A DNA stretch of 64,000 bases, from contig JAJEKV010000009.1 of the NCBI GenBank assembly GCA_021234155.1, forward strand, positions 10,110,546 to 10,174,545, in the 5' to 3' direction. The notes below the pieces were generated by a model that saw only the letters and a list, made by a program, of their open reading frames with translations, ran no database searches and had not been told where the DNA came from. Of the stretch, positions 43,451-55,628 are shown piece by piece (position 1 is the first letter of the stretch; the number at the start of each line of letters is the position of its first letter). The position numbers were made by a program, and so were the translations under genes. The DNA comes from Isoetes taiwanensis. Lineage: Eukaryota; Streptophyta; Lycopodiopsida; Isoetales; Isoetaceae.

Positions 43451-44157
43451 TGAAGCTTTTATGCAGATGGCATCTGTGATCTGTTTCATTTCGGGTATGC
43501 CATATACTTGGAGCAAGCAAAACAATCGTGAGTGCTTCCTGACCGCTTTTTCCTAATTTGATGAAGAAGCTATAGCGACACTGAGTATGAACAGGCTTCT
43601 TAGAAAGAGCCGATTTTTCTTTGCATTCTTGGATTTTGGCTTCAACTCTACGAATGCCTTTGCGGCAAAATTGGAGTTTTGCAAATATTTGGCATGCAAA
43701 GGGCTTCTGGGATTTGCAGGGCGGATCTGCGACATGCATCTCAATCCATTTGCCGGAATCCTCCCCGCCCATTGCGTTCCCCAGGAGCTTCATTAGAACC
43801 TAACCGTTTATGCCTTTGTTCTCAGAATATCGGTGCAGTGCCTTTGTTCTTGGAGTTTTCTGGCTATGGCAGGCGTCCAGGGAGGAGTTTTTGCATGGCA
43901 GCTCTTAGCCCTTGTTCTCTTTTTTTGCTATGGCTGCCATTATCCATAGTTCCTGTGCCAAAGAAATCATCGTTGGTGGATCTGCTGGTTATGGAACCGA
44001 CCTCTTATTAACATGTTATGCATTGCTTTGGGTATCTGTGGACTGTTGTAATATTGGCCATATAATGAAGCTTTATGTGTTAAGCATCTCAGTGCCAGTA
44101 TATTTCGATCCTCTATATATTTTATCTTCCTAAACTTTCTTTTCTTTTTTATTTTAG

Positions 44158-44820
44158 ATTGGTCCATTGAGGTGCTGGCCAGGGGATCTTTGCTTATCAA
44201 GATCAATTGGTGACATGGATGTCCTGTACCTTTTGTGAAGCAAATCAAGGTATACATGTGACATCTTTATTGTGACACATCCCCTTCTTAGGACATCAGT
44301 TGCTTGCTGATTACTATGCACAAGATAATGTTGTGGTTATGGTAGAAGGCTTGACAGTTCTGTCATGTTTAAACAGCTTCCTCTTTCTGGTGGAAGGCTG
44401 ATCATTGCATCTGATGGTGTTTGGGATGCTCTCAATTGTGAGAAGGCTGTACAATGCTGTCGAGGACTACCTATAGAGATTGCAGCCAAGCAAGTTGTCA
44501 AGGTACGTAAATGGTTTTGATATTTGCTTCATGTATGTTTAGAGCAAAATTTATGTAACATTCTTAAAATGTATAATACAGGAAGCATTAAGATCAAGAG
44601 GGTTGAGGGATGACACTACTTGCTTGGTTGTAGATATAGTTCCACCTTGTGCTTCTTTGCCACTGCCACCTCCTGCCACAAGGAAGCCAAACAAAATATT
44701 GAGAGCATTCAGCTTCAAAAAGCAAGCATAGAACTCATCTTCAAAATCACAAGGGTCCAGTGAACCTGGAAAAGTTGTTGAAATCTTTGAGGAGGGCTCT
44801 GCAATGCTTGCCGAAAGGTC
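44158..44820 (+). pseudogene. 5'-truncated PP2C-type phosphatase relic
   Basis: This is the C-terminal half of a plant protein phosphatase 2C, a metal-dependent Ser/Thr phosphatase. The first visible exon (44158-44249) reads IGPLRCWPGDLCLSRSIGDM, then loses a few bases and continues PVPFVKQIK in a new frame. The second (44377-44502) gives LPLSGGRLIIASDGVWDAL with the metal-binding Asp of SDG. The third (from 44582) gives EALRSRGLRDDTTCLVVDIV with RDDTT. After FSFKKQA an in-frame TAG (near 44729) interrupts SSSKSQGSSEPG and EIFEEGSAMLAER. Sequence is closest, by memory, to the Arabidopsis clade around At1g09160/At1g47380. The N-terminal half with the first metal ligands is absent upstream, so it is non-functional. 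Confidence 0.75.
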
Positions 44821-45655
44821 TGTGTTTCTTGTCTTTTGCTGATTATGTTTTTTGTGGCATGTTTAATACACAATTATCCAACATTGGGTTGCAGTTGAAG
44901 CCAGGTTATGCAAATTTTTTGCTAGACTTTACACTAGCTGGTTCTTAGAATCCCATTTGGAATGAAACTTGTGTTAAGCAAACATACGAGCAGGATTTAA
45001 GCAAATCTGTTTCTAGAAGAGAGTTTTAAAGGCGCAGGATGGGTGTTGACGGTACTCTAACCAATGTCAGTAATAGTTGTATCCCTTAATTATATGTTCA
45101 TTTGGAAACAATACTCTAGGCATAAAACTCAGAAGCACTTTCATCTATGCTTTGGATAATCAAATACCCGCCATAGTTAAACATATAGACCATGCATCTT
45201 ATAAAGATGCAGAGGCTGGATCTCTGTTAGTGTCATGTGTGCTTAAACAAAAAGGCTGGGATTTGTGGCTCAAACTGAAGTTCTGAGCCAAATTGAGGCT
45301 TTACTTGTTCTTTGTTTTTCTAATATCTGCATGATATGCTAGAAAGCAAAAAATACATGCACAAAAATCTCAAACCATCACAACCCCTAAACCACTGCCC
45401 TAAACTATATGCGCTCTATTAAATCGACCCATTATGTTCCACATTATATTTTTTATTTCTTCTACCCATTTCATATGGAAGACCGACTGCTCCCAACAGC
45501 CCATAGTGAGGTAAGTCGACATTGCCAGGTGTAGGACGTCACGTGCAAGAATTCCATACCCGAACCTTCGAACTTGCCATTAAGATTAACCTTAAAATCT
45601 AGGAGCACACACTAGCCAAAGCTTGCAACAATTTTATACATGTTTACATACGAAT

Positions 45656-46710
45656 ACATGCTTTGAACCTTTAAACAATCTTATGTTATAAATATACCTA
45701 AACCTTGATTTGGCAATGTTATCGATCGAATTCTAAATCCTTTTATAAATATATCTGAAGCTTGATTTGGCAACACTGTCAATCAAATTTTACATTCACA
45801 TACGCTTGCATTTTGTGGTACCATTATTATTGCAACCAGTTAATAACACATGGATGTAGATTCTTAAATCATTGTAGGGTGCAATTCGCCAAGCAACTTA
45901 CTGAGAGACATCCCTTTTCCTTCTCAACGGTGGAGATAATTGTAATGCATATTTGAAAATGGCACATGTTTTCTATAACCTTAAGAATTACACATTTCAC
46001 ATTTAACCACCCCATGAAAGCGCTATGGTATTTTAATGTCCTAAATATCTTAATGTTGACATAGAATGTTGACATTGGATTTCAGCATATTCCTACAAAT
46101 ATGCCAGATCTGGGTCCACAAATATACACCTCACACCCCCCCCATACTTGAGTGCTCCCCTGCGTATGTAGACATACATATGAAAATACAAATAGGAATG
46201 ACATATACAAGGCGATCAAAGAATGATCGGCAATGCTTGGCAGTGTTTCTAACTGAGTAGAAACAACAGAAAATATGCAATCTATGATCATTGTGAAGAA
46301 ATAAAACATTTATATTGTTTCATGCCAACTGTTACGCAACGTAAACGCATTTTTGTTGTGAAAAAAGAACAACCCACACAATGCGTACACAATCTTTTGT
46401 ATAGAAATTGCCACTTCCCAAAAGGTAACATTTTCTCGGTGAGAATGTTATTTTGCAATATAACATGTGTCGAAATGCCTATGCCTCAAAAACAAATCCA
46501 AGGTTATGTAGAATAAAAAAACAGTGACAAATGCAAATGTTTCTAGATAATGTTGGAATCTTTATGGAATTTGAAAGAATGAGAATTATAAGGGGATCTT
46601 AGTATTTTCTTAAACTTTCTAAGGTTCTATGAAGATTCTTCTAGATCCTTTAGGATTTCTTAATCCACTTAGATCTTCGATCATTGTATGAGGACTTCAC
46701 TAAATTCGAC
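45656..46710 (+). repeat. Left arm of a 4.7 kb inverted-repeat element
   Basis: From TTTGAACCTTTAAACAATC to TCACTAAATTCGA this arm is the imperfect reverse complement of 49384-50320. Matching blocks include ATCTGAAGCTTGATTTGGCA, AATATGCCAGATCTGGG and GATAATGTTGGAATC. One indel near 46210-46320 shortens the right arm. Confidence 0.85.
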
Positions 46711-46777
46711 TCTTTCAGTGTATTCCAATCCGTTTAAGCCTAGATTTTATTTCCATGTCTTTATAAACCATAGCTCA

Positions 46778-46905
46778 ATATGTAGCATTATAACAGGGGG
46801 TTTCTTTTGTATTTTTGTACGTTTTTTCCTAAGGTTTTTATATGATTTCATAGATGTATTTGATGAGGTATACTAATTAGTATATCTAGAGTGCGCATAC
46901 GCTTA
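46778..46905 (+). repeat. Short dispersed repeat, family II copy 4
   Basis: AATATGTAGCATTATAACAG, GGGGTTTC, then TATATGATTTCATAGATGTA and GGTATACTAATTAGTATATC. It lies inside the inverted-repeat element. Confidence 0.7.
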
Positions 46906-48300
46906 AACTAATTTTGATGCCTAATTCCAATGGTTTAGACCCATATGTCATATATTTCTTTTTATATTATTGTATTTTCTTGTACTATTATTCTGCTCGA
47001 CATGCAAGCCTCGAGATAACCCATTTTAGGGTTATGTGTTTGGGAACTTATTGGCTTCCTTCAGCATCCGGCAGTGTCTCCAGAAAAACTCCTTCTTGGC
47101 ATCAGATCGGAACTCTGCAACGTCACGACTGAAAAGCCAATGGAAAATCCGCTGCCTTTCTTCGATATACCATTCCGGTAAGAGCAAAGAATCAAGCAAG
47201 CAGGCTACGAAATGAAAAAAGCTTTGCCCTCTTTCGGCATTTTAGCAGAACAGTTCAGCTGGAAGAGGCAAATCCAGTGATTCAACAACTGTGACTCGAA
47301 AATACTGTGTAAGCTGCGGAACTACTTGTCGGTTTCTTTGATTTTTTTTTAAGTTTACTTACTGGTGTTCATGTTTTTGGGCGAAGTAGCGGCTGCCGCT
47401 CTTGATACCTACTATTGCTTGCAACGAAGGATTTTACAAAAATCAGTAGCATCTTTTTCAACGTAAATACTTGACGGTTTCTTTGATTTTCCTTTTCCAA
47501 AATTACTTAACCGGTGTTGATGTTTTTGTTATCCAAATCGCCAGATGCGAGAATGAAGCAAGCAAAGGAGGAGACCAAACCTTGTCTCATGGCGATGATA
47601 CATCTATAAGATGTCTTGACCTATTGAATACTGACATTGGATAGTTCTCACCTATTGATGCGTTCGCACCTCCTAAATTGGATGCACCGGGTTTGTGATG
47701 GGAGATGAAGACACTGCTTTTGTTCCTTTTTCGCAGTAGCTATGGATTCTCCTTTGTTTTTGTCCGATTAAACAGGGTTTGGAGCACATGGAGCAGCCAT
47801 CCATGCTCTCCCAAACCATCCATAGGTTTTTTTAATTGATGTTATCGAGCAAAGAAACGAATTGGAGGTTGGGGAAAAGAAAGACAGGGTCACCGATGCT
47901 CTTAATGCTACCAAAGCAAATTTATTGAAGAGGGTATCGTGGCACGGTAAGAAAAGATTTTTGCCCAAAGCTTCCGGGCATTACTCATAAATAAAGTTTC
48001 CAGTGGTGGAGTAGCATTGTTTTTGATGTTGCAAAAGAGCTAGATAAAGTTTCAATGGAGAATTTTGATCGAGAAAATTGGTGTTCAAATTATCCAAAAT
48101 GCATTGAAGGTCTCAACAATGTCTTTATGCACCATCATGAGTTAAGAAATGATATTGATGGTGCTTCCTGTAATGCCTTTCTTTGCGCACTCCCGCATAC
48201 ACTATTGCTGCAAATGCACGGTTGAAGGAGCAAGAATTGTTGGGAAACTTTTGGAAAGTGTTGATTTGAACCTTGATATGATGTTTGCGCCAAGTGCCAA
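46906..48300. other. Interior of the inverted-repeat element, no clear gene
   Basis: It contains a reversed piece (47190-47290) of the segment repeated at 42.5-43.4 kb. Otherwise no supported gene; sequence near 48030-48300 may be degraded coding sequence leading into the PPR fragment. Confidence 0.4.
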
Positions 48301-48303
48301 AGA

Positions 48304-48655
48304 TTAGGGCCATTGAAAGAGGCGTACATTCATGAGTATATGATGGGCCATTTTGAAAGCATTCAAAGAAAGACTGGGTCCATGGATAGAGCAAGGCATA
48401 TTTATGAGCAAATTATCAAGAAGGGTTTCCGGTTGATGCAAAGAAGAGCAAATGCTCTTGTAGACATGTATGCAAAACGTGGTTGCTTGGAAGAGGCACA
48501 TGAAGTCTTTCACACATTGCCAATGCGGGATGTTGGATTGTGGAATACAATCATTTTCGGTATGTCCAAAGATGGTCATACCTTCCATGCTTTAGAATGC
48601 TTTGGGAAAATGCAGGACGAAAGATTGAGGCCAGATGCAGTGTCCATGTTTTGAA
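48304..48655 (+). pseudogene. PLS-type PPR protein fragment
   Basis: Pentatricopeptide repeat proteins bind organellar RNA; the PLS type usually serves RNA editing. The frame reads GSMDRARHIYEQIIKKGF, then NALVDMYAKRGCLEEAHEVF, then LPMRDVGLWNTIIFGMSKDG and ALECFGKMQDERLRPDAVSM, followed at once by TGA. That is roughly two and a half repeats; ANALVDMYAKxGxLEEA and RDVxxWNxII are standard S and L/P motifs. Genuine genes have ten or more repeats plus E/DYW domains, so this is a captured or decayed fragment inside the inverted-repeat element. A MITE starts 170 bases downstream. Confidence 0.75.
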
Positions 48656-48828
48656 ACCATAAGAAACAAGTACTTCTTTAACTATTTGGCATATTTTAAA
48701 ATACTCGATATAACTTGAGTATGTGATTTGGCAAATCCTAAAATGCTTTTTATATTTTGAGTATGTGGTGCAGCACCTCAGTTTTTTTACAATGCGTTTA
48801 TCTTGTTTTCTTTTGTCTGATTTTGTTA

Positions 48829-49292
48829 GGGCCCGAAGGGCCCAATTTTTTTTTTCAACTACCAACATATGAAACATTATTAATACAGACCATTGCATCC
48901 AACACATTTAAATAAAAATCCCCCTGAAACCCCCTTTGGTTTGGGTGCATATTCACACGGGGGGTTACGTAGGGCAGCGAGAGCCCCTAAAAACTTACAA
49001 TACATGTACAAAATTAACACCATTAAGTACATTCCCTCAAATCTTATAGTATTTTGCAAACCTCAATATACAGTATACAAAAACTTGTACATGCATACCC
49101 CACAAACGAGGATCGCTATGTTCGGTCCAGATCTTGGAATATAGGGCAAATATGCCCATCCGACAGCTCTCGTTGCCCGAAGTAACCCCCCGTGTGAATA
49201 TGCACCCAAACCAAAGGGGGTTTCAGGGGGATTTTTATTTAAATGTGTTGGATGCAATGGTCTGTATTAATAATGTTTCATATGTTGGTAGT
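48829..49292. mobile_element. MITE copy 3 (nested)
   Basis: It begins GGGCCCGAAGGGCCC and has the family arms CCCCCTGAAACCCCCTTTGG and TGCATATTCACACGGGGG, with the mirror arm near 49180-49290. The terminal GGGCC is missing at the right end. Just beyond it a perfect 20-base palindrome (ACTTGTATATATATACAAGT, 49299-49318) occurs. Confidence 0.8.
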
Positions 49293-49383
49293 ACAAAAAC
49301 TTGTATATATATACAAGTATTGGTACTATGAGGAAGTGTACAAAGCCGAATGTATATACGTTCGATGTATATTCGAATGTACA

Positions 49384-50320
49384 TCGAATTTAGTGGAATA
49401 CAAAATCTTAAAGGATCTAGAAGAATCTCCATAGAACGTTAGAGAGTTTAAGGAAATATTAAGATCCCCTTATAATTCTCATTCTTTCAAATTCCATAAA
49501 GATTCCAACATTATCTAGAAACATTTGCATTTGTCACTGTTTTTTTATTCTACATAACCTTGGATTTGTTTTTGAAGCACAAGCATTTCGACACATGTTA
49601 TATTGCAAAATCACATTCTCACCGAGAAAATTTTACCTTTTGGGAAGTGGCAATTTCTATACAAAAGATTGTGCACGCATTGGGTGGGTTGTTCTTTTTT
49701 TAACAACAAAAACGTGTTTTCGTTGCATAACAGTTGGCAAGCATTGCCGATCATTCTTTGATCACCTTGTATATGCCGTTCCTATTTGTATTTTCATACG
49801 TATATGTACATACGCAAGGGAACGCTCAAGTATGCGGGGCTGTGAGGTGTATATTTGTGAACCCCAGATCTGGCATATTTGTAGGAATATGCTGAAATCC
49901 AATGTCAACATTCTATGTCAATATTAAGATATTTAAGACATTAAAATGCCATAGCGCTTTCATGTAAAATGTTAGGGTGGTTAAATGTGAAACATGTAAT
50001 TCTTAAGGTTATAGAAAACATATGCTATTTTCAAATATGCGTTACAATTATCTCCACCGTTGAGAAGGAAAAGGCCAACCATGTGTTATTGGTTGCAATA
50101 ATAATGTGGAGAGGGTAAAAGCTCTAGCCTAATTATAATCTATACATTGCACTGGTACCACAAAATGTAAGCATATGGGAATGTAGAATTCGATTGACAG
50201 TGTTGTCAAATCAAGCTTCAGATATATTTATAAAAGGATTTAGGATTTGATCGATAACATTGCCAAATCAATGTTTAGGTATATTTATAACATAAGATTG
50301 TTGAAAGGTTCAGAGCATGG
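49384..50320 (-). repeat. Right arm of the 4.7 kb inverted-repeat element
   Basis: This is the reverse complement of 45656-46710. It ends only about 80 bases before the first tandem unit begins. Confidence 0.85.
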
Positions 50321-50483
50321 TTTATGAAGTGTGGAAGTAAAATCTGTGAAGATATTGCAGTCTCGTCATTGTTTTTCCTGAGAGCTCATATTCGACATTT
50401 GGAAGCAAATCCTCTGCATATTAAGTCAGAACCTGAAGTGCCGTTGCACAAAACAGAGATATTGAAAATGCATCAACTGGGTT

Positions 50484-51055
50484 TCAAATGTTTTGCAGTT
50501 GTTTGTGTAAGTTCGTGCAAAAATAGAGCCAAATGTAACTGGCAAGTTTAGATACTACTTCGAACGATTCTTGTTGCATCTGCTCAAAAAGTTGGAGGGA
50601 CTTGATAAGTTGTCCGTGACGACCATAAGCTGCAATCATAGCGTTAAAAGATACCACATTGCGCTGGGGCACTTGCTCAAAAACTTGATTGGCCTCCTCC
50701 AAGCTTGCATGTTCTGCATACGCAACAATTAAAGCATTCCATGCAACAATTTCCTTCACAGGCATCTGTTCAAATATTCTTGTTGCAACATCTAAATTAC
50801 CACATTTTCCGTATTCTGCAATTCATCTTCAGATAATAAATCAGCAAATTCATTTAGAAGCCTTTGGACTGCTCGGTTCGAAGCCATAGCTGGCAGCACT
50901 TCTGTTTTTAAAAGCTCATGCTTCTGCATACCCTGCATAGAAATTCCACAATGCTTTATTTCTCCTGCACAAAACTGAAGCATCCTACAGTGAGAAGAAG
51001 CAGGACGTACAAAATTAAAGGAGTCCCATTTTGATGTTTTCTTGGAAGCTATCAT
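50484..51055 (-). pseudogene. PPR-like pseudogene in unit A
   Basis: The minus-strand frame starts [19 protein letters not shown] at 51055 and runs through [13 protein letters not shown]. It then switches frame near 50825 to [20 protein letters not shown], continuing [40 protein letters not shown] and [20 protein letters not shown]. The second part is two PPR repeats of PLS type (YxKCGxLxxAxxxF, then VAWNALIxAY). The same frame break occurs in all three tandem copies, so it predates the duplication. No further repeats or editing domain follow; the frame ends at 50484. Confidence 0.65.
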
Positions 51056-54000
51056 ATCACCATCACTTCTCGGTCATCCAATTCCAAGTTAACCCTGTTC
51101 CGGAGGAACGATCCACTGAAGCAAATGACGCCTTGTGAAATGGGAAACCACACGATTAGCCCTCAAAAACCCACGACACAAGCAAGCCAAATGCAAAACG
51201 GAACAACACGAAACCTGGAAAAGACCTTAAAAGGCCGATTAAACACACTGCTGGCAATGGGAGCAGAGTTTGCTTAGGCAAAAGAATAATTTCGTTCTCT
51301 TAATCAGCTAGGCTTGCCGGCAGCGTCTCGAAGCTGACAGGGTAACGCCTAGAAAAGAACATGATATAAACGCTGAAAAAAACCATGTCAATTCGGCCTG
51401 GATATTCACAATGGCCAGACGGATTTTTGACAAAAACACAAGATCCCAATCTTAACTTGGCCAGAGGAGCGGATCGATCGGTCGGATTTGTAACAGCGGC
51501 AGAAAAGGATCTACCTCCTCCGTCACCATTGCTGCTCCAATCGACTGAACCCCAAGGAAAGCCACAGGGGCGCCATCGGCGAATTCGATTGAGAAATCGA
51601 ATTGGGGCTTTCCATGGAATATCTCCCAGAATATGCCATGATCAAATGGCCACGAAAGAATAATACATGCTCTAGCAATAATATATAGCGCTACAACAAA
51701 TATTTTATTTCCAGTCAGAAGACCACTTAGAATAAGATGATCAATTACAATCAACGGTAAAACTGCAATTTGCTAAAATAGATTTCAAACACAAATATGC
51801 ATTTTTAAAGCTGTGGAGCTACAATTTGGAAAAACCTTAATTACAAAGTGGTGATCAAGCCTATTTTATGAAGCAATTCTTGGTACTGCAAATGCCTATT
51901 ATTATCGACTGTAGGTAAGGTCTGAAGTATAAGTAACATGAATAAGGATGGCAATAAACTCATAACATGAAGCATGGGAATGTGAGCATTGGCTGTAGAA
52001 CATCCGATGCACTATGCACAATATGCAAAACACCAAAAGCCAAAACCAACTGTGTTAATGTGAAAGAATATGTCCAAACGCATGTTCTGCCAAATCAACT
52101 TGTTGAAGGGTACAACAACAATTGATTTCCCCTGGGAGTCAACCATATCACATGCAGATTGGCTAAGCATTACTATAAAGATCAAGCCCCCCTATGGAAT
52201 ACACGTAATCAACTATAACTCCTGATGAGCTTAGTAGAGCTAGGCGTGGGAGCCAATTGGGCCTGCCATCAGATGCTCAGGATAAGACTGTTATACCCTT
52301 TACCAGGATCTGCGACCATAAATAACAAGCATATGTACAACACGTTTATCTCAAGTGCAACGCCCTGAAAGTAGATAGACCATTTGATGGTATTTAATTT
52401 CATGTCCAGGTAAAACCATAATCATTTACAACATAATATCCAGCTTAAAGCTGTGTAATCAACCTATATAATAGGATTACATTTGGCAACAATCTGTATC
52501 ATAGCTGGACTTTTAAGTGGATCAAATAGGTTGATGCCGCTCGTGCTTCCATCAATTGTTGCAAGTAGGAAATACTTGCACATCTCTTCAATTTGTACAC
52601 AATTTTGCGGTCCTGCTTGAAAACAGATGCTTATTTGTCTCTTTCCAGTTCCAAAGTATAACTACTTTGAGTTTGCAGAGAAGATTTAAGCGAGGTATGC
52701 ATTCCAAATCTCTCCAACAACTAGTCTCGCAACTCTGCCAATAGATGCAACATAGAGGAATGCAAAAAAAGGTTACATTGCAGCAGAGAACAGCCAAACA
52801 ATTAGGCAATTGGCTACACAATGTATATTGTCGAATATAACAACTCACTCTTCAAGAATCTGCTCCAGCAGCACATACTTTTATGCGGTCATATGGTTTT
52901 GCAATGTACATGAATTTTTTTCTTGGTGACATTTATGGGAAATGTGGCAAAGCCGCAGGATGCTAGCGCATCCGTAAAGGCCGCAATAAAGTTTATAAGG
53001 TATGCATAGGATAGATCCTAAAAAATCTAAATTATGTCCATGGACTAAGGCAACAACCCGTAAGATGGATCAAGCACAAAGCAAAGAGAGGACTTGAATG
53101 AGCCTTAAATTGCGCAATAATAGCACTTAATGTTGTAACACGAGAAAAAAGCTTACTGTTCCTGCATAGTTAGGCCCAGAGTTCCTTCATTATTCTTGCC
53201 TTTCCCGAAATGACTACCGGATCCTCGGGAGATAAATTCCATTTGGGAAAAGCTCAACACAATATTTTTCCAGTCTTATAAATCCTGGCCATCAAGTTTA
53301 AGAATACCAACTACAACCTTTGATAACAAAACCTAATCATAGCATGGCATGATAATCCTAAATAACATACTTGAGGCTGTTCAGGCTGTTCTACATACCT
53401 GACAACTGCAAATTACAAAAGAGATTTATTTCATGACATAACACATAATGCACAAGACTACAACAACTTAAATAGCACTTTTTGCATTTATTACCTCGTT
53501 TGGTTAAAGAACCCCATTTGGAGGACACATTAAGCATCTCTTAGGCGCCGTTGTTTGAAACTGAAAGTTGAACAATTTATCAAGACTTTCTTGCAAGATG
53601 CACAAAAACTAAAAATGTCAAATACAATCTAGCCCTACGCCAAGTGGTTAGGCACGTGAATCACTTACTTTCAATGCCACTAGGGACCAGCTAACATCTT
53701 TTATCTTCATCTTTGACTTGCAACCCGCGCTGCCAGTTCATTTGATGAATACAAAGCTCATCAGCACTGCAAAACATCAAACATTGTAAACCATTTCTTA
53801 TTTTTCCCCGTAAAATATTATTGACATAGGTGTTACCATGTTGGCACCAAAGTATTATCCAGGCCGTATAACCTGCAACATGAAAAAAAATGGAGTCTTC
53901 GTGAGAAACACGCCACCGATGAACCAGGCTTGCAAATGGCAATGGATTTTGATTCATCATGTTTTTTTCTAAAGCAACCTCCACAAAGTGGAGAGCAAAT

Positions 54001-54353
54001 TGAGAAATTATTCAGCGAATTGCCATCAAGGAGACTAGCATGGGATTTATTGCTGAACCATTATGCCCACACACGCTTTATGTAAAAGGGGTCTAAACCT
54101 CAAATGCATTTATATTGAAATACCGGGATGCCAAATCTTTGCGAGGACTCTAATAAGGGCTGTGATAATTCAAAGGGGGCTCGCTTCACATTTTAGCTAT
54201 CCAAACCGTAAAAAGAAAACACATAGATAGACATGGATAACTTATCACGCATTAAGTTATGAAGCATATCTAAAGAAGAGAACGTAAAAGCACCGAATAA
54301 ATCAGCCCTAATGACATTTCCAAAGTTACAAACAGGAATAGCAACATGCTGAC

Positions 54354-54421
54354 CTCACGGGCAATTCCAGCCTCCACGAGCAATTGATCGGGTCTTAAAT
54401 CCAGAATAAGTAACACATCAC
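54354..54421 (-). pseudogene. Isoleucyl-tRNA synthetase exon, unit A
   Basis: This 68-base exon with AG before and GT after reads DVLLILDLRPDQLLVEAGIARE on the minus strand. LDxRxDxxxxEAGxARE is the conserved start of the C-terminal domain of eukaryotic cytosolic isoleucyl-tRNA synthetase. The following VVNRIQKLRKK segment was not found nearby, so this is an isolated exon and not a working gene. Confidence 0.65.
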
Positions 54422-55056
54422 CTGTGGAACAGAAAGATTTGTCAGGCTTCTAGCTCAAGTAAAGATATTTCATATTATGCAATTAAAGCCTACTTGAGAC
54501 ATCTTCTAACACGCTTTGGAATCCAGATTTCTAGCTCAAGTGGCCCTATCTATGTGGAAAGTATAGAAGTATGAACTAATAGAAGTACAAAGCATAAACT
54601 TGCAAAACTCTTCATCCTAAAATGTAAAGTAATGGAATTCTTCCGGATGCAATCAAAGATAAACATAAATTGTGGCCATTCTATGAAACAGGATGAGTGC
54701 AAGAAGCCAAGAGAGCATGCATTCATGGCTGTAAATGGGACCTTCCAATGGTATGCCATCCGCAATGTTTCATAAAACATGCAAAATGTGTTAAGCTTGC
54801 AAACATATGTAAAACAACTTACCACTAGAATAGTAGTATCCCCGCCAACTAGAATGATGAAATGTCACCGGGTTTAAAAGCGTAATCGCTAAGGGAAGAA
54901 ATTTTGACGGAGGGCACACCTTGGCGAAGAATCGCCTTCCATAATCGGTTTCTTATTGCCATACTTTCATGGCAAAGAAATCCTCCGCATATTAAGTCGA
55001 AACCTGAAGTGCCGCTTGCACAAAAAAGTAGATATTGAAAATGCATCAACTGGGTT

Positions 55057-55628
55057 TCAAATGTTTTGCAGTTGTTTGTGTAAGTTCGTGCAAAAATAGA
55101 GCCAAATGTAACTGGCAAGTTTAGATACTACTTCGAACGATTCTTGTTGCATCTGCTCAAAAAGTTGGAGGGACTTGATAAGTTGTCCGTGACGACCATA
55201 AGCTGCAATCATAGCGTTAAAAGATACCACATTCTTATTTGGGGCACTTGCTCAAAAAACTTGATTGGCCTCCTCCAAGCTTGCATGTTCTGCATACGCA
55301 ACAATTAAAGCATTCCATGCAACAATTTCCTTCACAGGCATCTGTTCAAATATTCTTGTTGCAACATCTAAATTACCACATTTTCCGTATTCTGCAATTC
55401 ATCTTCAGATAATAAATCAGCAAATTCATTTAGAAGCCTTTGACTGCTCGGTTCGAAGCCATAGGCGGGCACTTCTGCTTTTAAAAGCTCATGCTTCGCA
55501 TACCCCCGCATAGAAATTCCACAATGCTTTATTTCTCCTGCACAAAACTGAAGCATCCTACAGTGAGAAGAAGCAGGACGTACAAAATTAAAGGAGTCCC
55601 ATTTTGATGTTTTCTTGGAAGCTATCAT
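55057..55628 (-). pseudogene. PPR-like pseudogene in unit B
   Basis: Same gene relic as at 50484-51055, starting [19 protein letters not shown] at 55628. It has extra frame changes: CTGGCAG in unit A is garbled to GGCGGG near 55464, and GCGCTGGGG becomes TTATTTGGGG near 55236. These extra breaks are at CAG/CTG sites and may be technical. Confidence 0.6.

Larger units (their letters stand above)
50403..54974 (-). repeat. Tandem unit A, about 4.57 kb
   Basis: This is the first of three direct copies; the landmark CATCAACTGGGTTTCAAATG lies at 50471, 55044 and 59597, giving periods of 4573 and 4553. Besides the PPR relic and the isoleucyl-tRNA synthetase exon it holds an exon-like stretch near 52665-52500 on the minus strand (CKYFLLATIDGSTSGINLFD) that I cannot identify. 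This copy has the most intact CAG/CTG sites. Confidence 0.92.

Noticed and set aside
53630-53660. tRNA-like GGCCAAGTGGTTAGGCAC (also near 58200 and 62760)
   Set aside because: It looks like a Pol III A box, but no B box (GGTTCGANTCC) or acceptor pairing follows; it is simply repeated with the tandem unit.
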